A DNA stretch of 17,645 nt, taken from positions 1 through 17,645 of the forward strand of contig JACMKY010000149.1 of NCBI GenBank assembly GCA_014379925.1, given 5' to 3'. A program made the translations under genes and the position numbers. Origin of the DNA: Cytophagales bacterium (GTDB taxonomy: Bacteria > Bacteroidota > Bacteroidia > Cytophagales > ES-bin-26). A model generated the notes under the pieces. That model worked only from the letters and a program-made list of their open reading frames with translations. It made no database searches and was not told the DNA's origin. Of the stretch, positions 6,941 to 13,757 are shown one piece after another (position 1 is the first letter of the stretch; every line of letters begins with the position of its first letter).

Positions 6941-7512
6941 TATTTCGAAGATGAATTGAAACGACTAAGCGTCTCTCGGGTAACGCCCAGGTAAGAGGCA
7001 ATCAACTGTTTAGGCACTTTCTGAAAAAGCTGGGGATATTGTTCAAGCAAGGTATCGTATCTTTCTTTGGCACTACTGCTTAATAAGGAAAGAATGCGTT
7101 GCTGTAAAGCGACATTTCTTTTATTGGTTTTCTTGCGGAAAAAATGTTCGATTTTATGCATTTCGGCGCAGAGTTTCTCCCGGTTGTGGTTAGATAAACA
7201 AAGTAATTCGCTGTCTTCGATGCAATCAATATTGACGGTAGCAGTTGTGTGATAATAGTAGGCTTGATAGTCTGTAATCCACCAATCTTGTAAGCCAAAT
7301 TGAATGATATGCTCCTTGCCATTTGCGTCCGTGCTGTATGATTTCAGGCAACCACTCAGAATGAAAAAATCATTCTCAACAGGCTGCCCTTCCTGAACCA
7401 CAAATTGATGCTTTTTGAATTTCCTGGTTTTGAAGTGCGATAAAACGTATTCAAATTCCGTATCGGTCAACTCAATAATGGCGTCTAGTTGCTGTCTTAA
7501 TAGTTGGCTCAT
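6940..7512 (-). CDS. Crp/Fnr family transcriptional regulator
   Basis: A 190-residue regulator. Residues about 10-125 form the cyclic-nucleotide-like sensor barrel (VVQEGQPVENDFFILSGCLK at 38-57), then a dimer helix, and a helix-turn-helix near 165-185 (VPKQLIASYLGVTRETLSRF). The sensor lacks a clear cAMP phosphate loop, and cysteines at 55, 97, 105 and 115 do not form the Fnr iron-sulphur cluster pattern, so its signal is unknown. It is encoded directly upstream of yceI and nitronate monooxygenase on the same strand, and its stop codon overlaps an 18-bp palindrome next to their promoter, so it is the obvious candidate controller. It may also read through into them, since no terminator is seen in the 98-base gap. 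Confidence 0.9.
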   Translation of the reverse strand: MSQLLRQQLDAIIELTDTEFEYVLSHFKTRKFKKHQFVVQEGQPVENDFFILSGCLKSYSTDANGKEHIIQFGLQDWWITDYQAYYYHTTATVNIDCIEDSELLCLSNHNREKLCAEMHKIEHFFRKKTNKRNVALQQRILSLLSSSAKERYDTLLEQYPQLFQKVPKQLIASYLGVTRETLSRFNSSSK

Positions 7513-7608
7513 TCCCGCTTGATTTGGTTAGCTTATTGTTGTATGTATCAGTTCGTTCACTAGTCACTAGCTAAATTTATGGTATCCATTCGACCAGGAA
7601 CACTTTAG

Positions 7609-7975
7609 CTACTTTCTAACAGGGTTTTCCCATCGATTAGGAAGCAAATCGCTGAATTTACATATCCAGGATCTTCAACTAGTACATCGGCAAGCCAAAG
7701 TTGGGACGGACGGCCGCTGCCGTGGCACATTGTTCCTTTGACAAGAGCTCAGGAATGAGTAGAGTATCGCCGTATTTTGAGCCGCTGCGTAAGAGCCGCA
7801 GAATAAGTAATTCTTCCTTCCTAAGGCAATGGGACGGATACAGTTCTCGATTAAGTTATTATCAATCTGCAACTCGCCGTGGTAAAGATAGATGGTTAAG
7901 CGATCCCATAACTTAGGAGTATCGGCAATTGCTTTGCCGATATTGTCTACATCGACTCTAAAACTGCTCTAACAT
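7609..7975 (-). mobile_element. IS66 family transposase remnant, C-terminal part, several frameshifts
   Basis: The minus strand carries the end of an IS66 transposase in pieces. MLEQF (7961-7975) is in one frame. DNIGKAIADTPKLWDRLT, LQIDNNLIEN, IRPIALGRKNYLF and AAAQNTAILYSF follow in a second frame, about 7947 down to 7740. WLADVL, and then the closing LLPNRWENPVRK with stop at 7609, lie in further frames. At least two frameshifts and the loss of the N-terminal two thirds make it inactive. No terminal inverted repeats were identified with confidence. It marks the right end of the AT-richer segment. The 85 bases to the kinase gene (7976-8060) contain nothing recognisable. Confidence 0.85.
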
Positions 7976-8060
7976 GCCGAGATTGGTGGCAGGTATTCGC
8001 CTTTTTACTGCTCCAAAAGCAAGTGTCCATAAAGTAGCTTACTGGCTAGTCGAAAGGATT

Positions 8061-10313
8061 TTACCCTGATTGCTTCGCGTATTCGGAGGGCATTACGCCG
8101 AACAGGTCTTTAAAGCATTTGGAAAAATAAGACGGGTGGTTGAAGCCGGCGAGATGAGCAGCCTCGGCAATCTGGAGGCCTGGCTGTTGCAGCAAATTAG
8201 CGGCTCTTTTAAGCCGGATGGAGCGAATGAAGTCGGAAGTCGATTGATTTGTCAGCGCCTTGAGCTTGCGGTGGAGTTGCATTCGGCTCATTCCTATCCC
8301 TTTTTGTAGGGTTTCCACCGTAAAGCTTTCGTCCATGAGGTGTTCCTCAATGATCCGGATGGTGGTCTCCAGGAACTCCGCTTCCCGGTCGGGGATGGTT
8401 AAGCCGGTCGGTTGCAAGATGACTTCCCGGCTGTATTTGAGCCGTAGTCGGTTGCGCTGCGTGAGCAAGCTGTTGATCCGGGCCACCAACTCCTCCAAAA
8501 CAAAAGGCTTCACCAGGTATTGTTCGGCGCCTTCCGTAAATCCCTCCTTTTTGGTTTGGACGTCATCCTTCGCTGTGAGTAGGATCACCGGGATATGGCT
8601 GGTGAGGGTGTCCTCTTTCAGGTAGCGGATCAGGGTCACCCCATCCAATACGGGCATCATCACGTCGGTAATGATCAGATCGGGAATGTGTTGTCTAGCT
8701 TCGCGCAGTCCTTCTTCGCCCTGGTTGGCGGTAATTACAATGAAGCCATCCGATAACCGTTGCTTCAGGTACGTTCTGAGTTCGGCATGGTCTTCCACCA
8801 GTAAAAGGGTGGGTCGGTCGAGGTTACCAGCTTGGGCGACTTCCCCGGTATCCTGGTCAACTGGTGGCAAGGCCGGCGCCGAACCGAACGGGTCCGGGAT
8901 TTCCGTGTAGCCGGGAGAATGTCTGGTCCCTTCCTGCCCGTCGTGCCGGAGCGGGAGCAGCACCTCAAAGGAGGCTCCCCGCCCGGAATCACTATTGACG
9001 CGGATCGAACCTCGGCACAGGTCTACCAGTTCTTTGGCAAGGGCCAATCCGATGCCCGTTCCTTCGAATCCCCTGCTCTGGGCACTGTCAATCTGGTAAA
9101 AGCGGTCAAATATTTTGCTTTGCAGGTGTTCGGGTACCCCAAGTCCCGAATCCGAAACCACAATACTGAACTGATGGTCCGGCTTCAGCGTTGCCTGAAA
9201 GGTCACTTCACCCCTGGGAGGCGTAAACTTGATGGCGTTGGAGAGCAGGTTGTACACGATTTTTTCGAGCGTATCCGGGTCAAAAGGCATTATTAATTCC
9301 CCTTCCGGAATGTCAATGCGGTACCGAATACCCTTATTTTCCGCTAGTGCGGTGAATCCGGCAGCCGTGTTACGCAGAAACTCCAGCAGGTTTCCGTTTT
9401 TGGGATACAGTTTCAGCGTACCTGCGTCGGCTTTGGCCAAGTCCAATAGTTGATTGACGAGCCGCAGCAACCGGTAGCCATTCCGCTCCATCATGGCCAT
9501 CTCCTGGAGGGTAATCCGTTCTCCTTGTTTCTGTAGCGGAGCCAGGATCAGGTGGAGCGGCGTGCGGAATTCGTGCGAGATGTTGGCAAAAAACTGGGAT
9601 TTGATGGCGTCCAATTTTTTGAGGTGATCGGCCTCCAACTGGGCAAAGCGGGCCTTGGCCGTTTCTTCGTCGGCCTGTACCCGGGCTATTTTGGTGCTGC
9701 AAATGGCCGCAATGGTTTGCAAAGCTTCCCGGTGGTATTCCTGAAAAAAATTTTTTTCGGGATGTTCGGAGTCAATTACGCCGATTACCTTATCCTGCAA
9801 GAAGATCGGTACGGCCAGTTCCGAATAGCGCACCTGATCATCCACGATGTAACGGGCATCCTGGGAGGCGTCGGCAATTCTTTCCGGTTTGCCCGACTGC
9901 GCCACGCTGCCGACAATGCCCCGTCCGACCGGAATCACCAGGGGACCCAGAATCGTACGGTCCTGCGGATTTTTGTTGCCGTAGGCCGCCTTCTGTACCA
10001 GGGCCTGCTGCGGTTCGTCGAGCAAGTAGACGACGCAATCCACGAAACCAAGGCGGGCAATGCAGTTTTTGGCTACATCCCACAAGATTTCATCCACCGT
10101 GTTTTTGCCGTACAGCGAAGTAGCGAAATAGTGAATGACTTCATTGATCTCCTGCCGCTGCCGCAACTGTTGAATCAGCCGGTGCTTTTCGCTTTTTTGA
10201 CGCAGCTTGTACCGGTTCAATACCCGTAAACCCATCAGGCAGCCCGACAGTAAAACAATCGTCAGCCAGATGGCAAGTGCGTGTTGGTGCTGCAGTAGCG
10301 TTTCGACCTGCAT
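8061..10313 (-). CDS. Hybrid two-component sensor kinase/response regulator with AraC-type DNA-binding domain
   Basis: A 750-residue one-protein two-component system. Order: one membrane helix (about 14-31), a GAF domain (about 55-210), a linker coiled coil, HisKA with SHEFRTPLH (phospho-acceptor His247), a HATPase domain with N box NLLSNAIKF (355-363), DSGLG (388-392) and GTGIGLAL (418-425), a receiver domain (502-618; acceptor Asp550 in ITDVMMP, Lys602 in VKPF), and an AraC-family helix-turn-helix at the C-terminus (about 650-747, with AGFNHPSYFSKCFKDLFGV). All catalytic residues are present. Unlike typical Bacteroidota HTCS proteins it has no large periplasmic sensor, so the signal is probably intracellular and read by GAF. 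Targets are unknown; the neighbouring exported NTF2-like gene is a candidate. Confidence 0.93.
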   Translation of the reverse strand: MQVETLLQHQHALAIWLTIVLLSGCLMGLRVLNRYKLRQKSEKHRLIQQLRQRQEINEVIHYFATSLYGKNTVDEILWDVAKNCIARLGFVDCVVYLLDEPQQALVQKAAYGNKNPQDRTILGPLVIPVGRGIVGSVAQSGKPERIADASQDARYIVDDQVRYSELAVPIFLQDKVIGVIDSEHPEKNFFQEYHREALQTIAAICSTKIARVQADEETAKARFAQLEADHLKKLDAIKSQFFANISHEFRTPLHLILAPLQKQGERITLQEMAMMERNGYRLLRLVNQLLDLAKADAGTLKLYPKNGNLLEFLRNTAAGFTALAENKGIRYRIDIPEGELIMPFDPDTLEKIVYNLLSNAIKFTPPRGEVTFQATLKPDHQFSIVVSDSGLGVPEHLQSKIFDRFYQIDSAQSRGFEGTGIGLALAKELVDLCRGSIRVNSDSGRGASFEVLLPLRHDGQEGTRHSPGYTEIPDPFGSAPALPPVDQDTGEVAQAGNLDRPTLLLVEDHAELRTYLKQRLSDGFIVITANQGEEGLREARQHIPDLIITDVMMPVLDGVTLIRYLKEDTLTSHIPVILLTAKDDVQTKKEGFTEGAEQYLVKPFVLEELVARINSLLTQRNRLRLKYSREVILQPTGLTIPDREAEFLETTIRIIEEHLMDESFTVETLQKGIGMSRMQLHRKLKALTNQSTSDFIRSIRLKRAANLLQQPGLQIAEAAHLAGFNHPSYFSKCFKDLFGVMPSEYAKQSG

Positions 10314-10461
10314 GGACGGTAGTCAAGACCAGCGAATTACTCACCTTGTAGTGACGGGTATTGCTTCGGCCGGCCTCCTGGAAGAAATCATCCAGAAAGC
10401 AGTGATTGCGATTACTTTCCCCGACATAGCCCCAAGGAGCGCTTCTTTGTGGGTGGCACAC

Positions 10462-10469
10462 CAAAGATA
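10462..10469 (-). promoter_or_regulatory. Possible -7 element upstream of the hybrid kinase
   Basis: TATCTTTG on the minus strand fits TAnnTTTG and lies 149 bases before the kinase start. The only upstream TTG is 27 bases away, too far for a good -33 element, so this is a weak call. The rest of 10314-10524 shows no gene. Confidence 0.3.
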
Positions 10470-10524
10470 GCTTCTCCCTGGGCTATTGATACCGCACAAC
10501 TTGAATTAACCTACCAGCAGATTG

Positions 10525-11037
10525 CTACGGCTTTTTACCTTCCAGCAGCCAGCCCACGTATACAATCTTCCACTGCCCGTTGTGTTTTTCCAAAAACCGG
10601 GTTTCCCGGCTTAGCCCGGGCATGTCCATCACCGGCTCTCCGTTGTCTTTGCCATACTGGTCGAACGTGACCCAGGCAGCATCCTGGAGGATTCTCATGT
10701 TGATGTTTTCCCGCCGTACGTTCTGCGGATTCGGTTCCGGAAACTGTTCCATGTGTTGTTTAGTCCTGGGGCCTCTTTCTTCCCATCCTTTTACCACGGT
10801 AACCCCGCCATCCTTCCACCACCCCATTGTCCGGATGTAGGGTTCATGGGCCCAGCAAGCCGCATAGGTATCAAAATCCTTATCCCAGAAAGCCTTGGAC
10901 TCTGTTTCAATTACCCGTAAAATCTGAGCCCGTTCTGTATCGTAGTCAATAGCGGGAGGCGGGGTTGGTTTACCCGTATAAGCGGTGAATAGTCCAACGG
11001 CGACGAAGGTGAATAAAATGCCTGCAATTGTTTTCAT
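10525..11037 (-). CDS. Exported NTF2/SnoaL-like (DUF4440-type) protein
   Basis: A 170-residue protein with an N-terminal signal segment (MKTIAGILFTFVAVGLFTAY) followed by a proline-rich linker (PTPPP). The mature part fits the cone-shaped NTF2-like fold: an opening helix ILRVIETESKAFWDKDFDTYAACWA (39-63), GWWKDGGVTVVKGWEE, and late strands WVTFDQYGK, ETRFLEKHNGQWKIVYVGW (145-163). Such domains serve as small-molecule pockets or enzymes such as isomerases and hydrolases; no catalytic residues can be assigned here. It precedes the hybrid kinase on the same strand with a 211-base gap, which suggests a functional link but not certain co-transcription. Confidence 0.8.
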   Translation of the reverse strand: MKTIAGILFTFVAVGLFTAYTGKPTPPPAIDYDTERAQILRVIETESKAFWDKDFDTYAACWAHEPYIRTMGWWKDGGVTVVKGWEERGPRTKQHMEQFPEPNPQNVRRENINMRILQDAAWVTFDQYGKDNGEPVMDMPGLSRETRFLEKHNGQWKIVYVGWLLEGKKP

Positions 11038-11062
11038 GGAATGAATTGGTTTAAATGTTTGA

Positions 11063-11323
11063 TTATTTTTTGATTACCCGAATGGCGCGGGTTTGGATTC
11101 CAGCCTGTAGCTTAATGAGATACAGCTGGCTGATGCTCATTTTCCCGACTTATCGCGGCCATCTTTCCTGGTGAATAAAAGCAATAAAGCGCGGGGAGGA
11201 ATCCAGGGAAGTTGTTGATTCCTGACGGGCAACGAAGTCTTCTTCACAACCGAAGAAAGCAATCAACAGCAAGGTTGCTGCCGGGTAAATGGATGCTGTC
11301 CAATTCTTCTTTTTTATGGTCAT
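11063..11323 (-). pseudogene. Collapsed lipoprotein/T9SS gene (both ends kept, middle lost)
   Basis: From ATG 11323 the frame encodes MTIKKKNWTAS, a hydrophobic stretch and a lipobox-like IAFFGC (residues 21-26), then FVARQESTTSLDSSPRFIAF, and stops at TAA 11150-11152. The same frame continues with SISQLYLIKLQAG and QTRAIRVIKK to TAA 11063. That piece looks like the end of a T9SS C-terminal sorting domain, although the conserved glycine before YLIKL is missing. The simplest reading is an exported protein gene that lost its middle by deletion. The family of the original protein cannot be told. It may still make a 57-residue lipoprotein. Confidence 0.5.
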
Positions 11324-11455
11324 AGATAAAATGGGTGGATGTTATGGTTGCCTACTGCTTAAAGGTTTTTCGGCGAATACCTTGTGGTGGCAAAGGTAGG
11401 GGCAGCAGGTGGCGGCGGGGTAACACAGTTCTCCCAGAGAATAGTACCAGTGTAA

Positions 11456-11740
11456 CATCCTAGTGAACTGGTGGCCTTGATTCTGAGCGAAAAGACGGTC
11501 AACCTTGGGAAACCCAAAGCCGGCGTAGGCCGCCAACTCGGTAACAGAACCGTGGATAGCCGTTCTCATTACCAACGCCTCAAGCGCTGACTTTGGCCGG
11601 AAAAAGCCACTCCCGGCCTCTGGATTGAGATCGTCAAAGCCTCGCTAAGCTTACTGAACGGCAAGACCAATTGCTTGCTAGTCGATGGCAGCAGTTGGAA
11701 AACGGGGGGCTTGACCTATCATTTTCTCACCTTCCTGTTT
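11456..11740 (+). mobile_element. Fragment of an IS4-like DDE transposase with in-frame stop
   Basis: On the plus strand one frame reads ELVALILSEKTVNLGKP, SHYQRLKR, stop TGA (11588-11590), then LWIEIVKASLSLLNGKTN and CLLVDGSSWKTGGLTYHFLTFLF. The order (KTVNL, YQRLKR, then the first catalytic Asp in LLVDGSSW followed by HFLTF) is that of IS4-type transposases in Bacteroidota. The remaining catalytic Asp and Glu are gone, because homology ends at about 11740 where the GC-rich hairpin region begins. Family assignment is from motif memory only. Confidence 0.6.
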
Positions 11741-11787
11741 AGGAACGCGGACGGGGCCGCTGTTCGCCGATTACGGGACAGCGTTCC

Positions 11788-11982
11788 CTGCGAAGCAGCC
11801 GCACCGGCGCGGGGCGGCCCGTGCCGACCGGTTGCGAACAGCAACCCTTCCGTCAGGAAAGCTGCGCAGCAGCCCAGTACGAAGTAACCGCACCGGCGGA
11901 CCGGCTGCAAAGCAGCCCGGTCGGACTGGGCTGCTGCGCAGCGTTGCTTCGCAAGGGTGGCTGCGCCACGTTCGCAAGCGAA
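11788..11982. repeat. GC-rich array of about nine tandem mini-hairpins
   Basis: Consecutive perfect stems with two- to five-base loops: 11788-11798 (CTGC-GAA-GCAG), 11830-11846 (GGTTGC-GAACA-GCAACC), 11862-11872 (CTGC-GCA-GCAG), 11878-11886 (TAC-GAA-GTA), 11903-11917 (GGCTGC-AAA-GCAGCC), 11931-11941 (CTGC-TGC-GCAG), 11944-11954 (TTGC-TTC-GCAA), 11957-11969 (GTGGC-TGC-GCCAC) and 11971-11982 (TTCGC-AA-GCGAA). A longer 18-bp perfect inverted repeat (11861-11878 with 11925-11942) encloses the central ones. Frames across it are Ala/Arg-rich and carry no recognisable protein. Function unknown. The rest of the gap (11741-11787 and 11983-12215) shows nothing recognisable. Confidence 0.75.
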
Positions 11983-12215
11983 GGCCCAGCCGCCCAGTGA
12001 GTACGCAGCCAACCCACCTCCTATAACCCCGGATTGCCCCACGTGATGTAAGAGAAGAAAACGTAAAATTACTGATGCCGCCCTTGTTTCTAGGAATGTT
12101 TGGCCAAGCCAGCCCGAACGAAGCCTTCAGGTTCCGAAAACGTTGAGGTAAGGAATTTGACTCGCAAGTACGCGTAAAAAATACTGTTGCTCATTCCGGA
12201 GGAACGATCCGCCCG

Positions 12216-13526
12216 TCAAGCCTTCTTCAACTCAAACACGGTGATTTCCGGTGGCATGCCCACCCGACCCGGGAAGCCGATGTAGCCGAAGCCACGGTTC
12301 ACGTACAGGTACTGGTCGCGGCCGGTCGCGGTTGTCTCCTGGTATAATCCTGCCCATTGCTTGTAGGCGTACTGCACTGGGCTCCACCGGAAGCCACCCA
12401 CCTCGACGCCGAACTGCGCCCCGTGGGTATGTCCGGCAAACATCACGTCAATGTCGGGGTAGCCGGGCCGGACCTGGGCATCCCAGTGGCTGGGATCGTG
12501 GGAAAGGAGCAGCTTTACCGGTGCCTCCGTACCTTGGTGCGTTTTGGCCAGGCTACCGTAGCGGTGAAATTTCGTGCCCCAGTTCTGGTTGCCGAGAATG
12601 GCGAGGCGATCGCCGTTCTGGGTCAGGTAGCGGTGTTCGTCCAGCAGCAGGTCCCAGCCGAGCAGTTGGTGCGCCCCGATCAGCTTTTCCAGGTTTTGCC
12701 GCTTGGCCTGCGCGCTGTCCCAGTTGACGTAGTCGCCGTAGTCGTGGTTGCCCAGGATGGAAAACACGCCCAGCGGCGCTTTCACCCGCCGGAACACGGG
12801 AAGGTAGTCTTCCACTTCACCGGCCTGGTTGTTGACCAGGTCGCCCGTGAAAAAAATTACGTCGGGCTTTTCGCGCAGAATCATGTCCACACCTCCCTGC
12901 ACCGCCCGCTTGTTGAAGAAACTGCCCGAGTGAATGTCGGAAATCTGAGCGATCCGCAGCCCGTCGAAGGAACTGGGTAAGTTCTTCAGCGCCAACTTCA
13001 CCCGGCGGATGCGGTAATCGTGCGCCCCGACCAGAATACCGTAGCCCACCCCGACCACGGGAATCGTGCCCGCAACAACCGCCGCCCTCACCAGAAACTC
13101 CGACCGGGGAATGGTGGGGAGGTGGTTGGTGGCTGGGGGAAGTGGGTTGGGGGAACGGGAAAATACCTGCTTGCCCAGCCGGATCAGGTCGTCCAGGAAC
13201 AGAAACAGCGCCATGAACAGCTTGACCAGCAGGTTGGTGAAGATAATCAGCAACAAGAAATTGCGCACCGTGGAACCTTGAACGCCGGGCAGTATCAACA
13301 GCAGCAGAATTGCCGCCACTGCTCCGATGGTCAGTCCACCCACGATGAACAGCACGCTCCGGCGAAAAGCGGTCGGGGAGGCTCCGCTCCACTGGCGCAC
13401 TGCCCCGAACACGTACCAGTCCACCAACGCCAGCACCGCAACGAACAAGAGCACGAAAACAAGACGATTGATACTCAAGGCGATGGGCGTTTTTGTTGGA
13501 ACGAATAGCCGGCGGTCAGCCGTCAA
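12216..13526 (-). CDS. Membrane-bound metallophosphoesterase (calcineurin-like)
   Basis: A 436-residue protein. Three hydrophobic segments lie near 20-40, 58-80 and 89-112, and a further one near 147-167, followed by a metallophosphoesterase domain. The metal-binding motifs are complete: DIH (197-199), GD (228-229), GNHD (259-262), SHDP (342-345) and GHTHG (365-369). The domain faces the outside or inside depending on topology that cannot be settled here. This YaeI/YkuE-like group hydrolyses phosphoesters, in some cases lipid intermediates such as UDP-diacylglucosamine; the substrate here is not known. No ATG is available: TTG at 13526 is used, but it lies next to a T-run of a hairpin, and TTG at 13478, just before the first membrane helix, is an equally good start. 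A 3' fragment of a close paralogue is at 4002-4210. Confidence 0.9.
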   Translation of the reverse strand: MTADRRLFVPTKTPIALSINRLVFVLLFVAVLALVDWYVFGAVRQWSGASPTAFRRSVLFIVGGLTIGAVAAILLLLILPGVQGSTVRNFLLLIIFTNLLVKLFMALFLFLDDLIRLGKQVFSRSPNPLPPATNHLPTIPRSEFLVRAAVVAGTIPVVGVGYGILVGAHDYRIRRVKLALKNLPSSFDGLRIAQISDIHSGSFFNKRAVQGGVDMILREKPDVIFFTGDLVNNQAGEVEDYLPVFRRVKAPLGVFSILGNHDYGDYVNWDSAQAKRQNLEKLIGAHQLLGWDLLLDEHRYLTQNGDRLAILGNQNWGTKFHRYGSLAKTHQGTEAPVKLLLSHDPSHWDAQVRPGYPDIDVMFAGHTHGAQFGVEVGGFRWSPVQYAYKQWAGLYQETTATGRDQYLYVNRGFGYIGFPGRVGMPPEITVFELKKA

Positions 13527-13529
13527 ATG

Positions 13530-13569
13530 AAAAAATACCGACCAAAAGAAGGCACTGAATACCGGTCGG
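13530..13569 (-). terminator. Possible hairpin with T-run next to the phosphoesterase start
   Basis: On the minus strand CCGACC (13569-13564) and GGTCGG (13543-13538) pair across a 20-base loop and are followed by TATTTTTT (13537-13530). The stem is short. It would stop transcripts arriving from the RND operon or act as an attenuator; it sits only three bases from the TTG start at 13526. Confidence 0.35.
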
Positions 13570-13613
13570 AGGCCAACCCCCGCCCCGGAAATTTAATCAT
13601 TGGGTAAAATGGG

Positions 13614-13653
13614 TACGGCTTGACCGAACCGCTACCCGTTCGGTCAAGCCGTA
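13614..13653 (-). terminator. Perfect 16-bp hairpin downstream of the RND permease gene
   Basis: TACGGCTTGACCGAAC (13614-13629) pairs with 13638-13653 without mismatch around an 8-base loop, about 105 bases past the permease stop. The following minus-strand bases include only a short T-run (CCCATTTTA). A terminator for the efflux operon is the likely role. Confidence 0.6.
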
Positions 13654-13757
13654 TGTACCATCCCTTTCAAGTACGTAAAGCGAGGGTAATCCCCAAAATC
13701 TCCGTACCGGCCGTTTGATCAGTGGGCATCCCCTCGCCTTACTTGAATACTGACCGC

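Noticed and set aside
7560..7611. Short inverted repeats CTAGTCACTAG and TAGCTAAA/TTTAGCTA as IS66 ends
   Set aside because: Too short and not matched at the other side of the remnant.
11342..11575. 77-codon minus-strand frame
   Set aside because: It lies opposite the IS4-like transposase remnant, whose plus-strand translation carries recognisable motifs.
11719..12042. 107-codon frame across the hairpin array
   Set aside because: Ala/Arg/Gly-rich translation of palindromic GC-rich DNA; no similarity to a known protein noticed.
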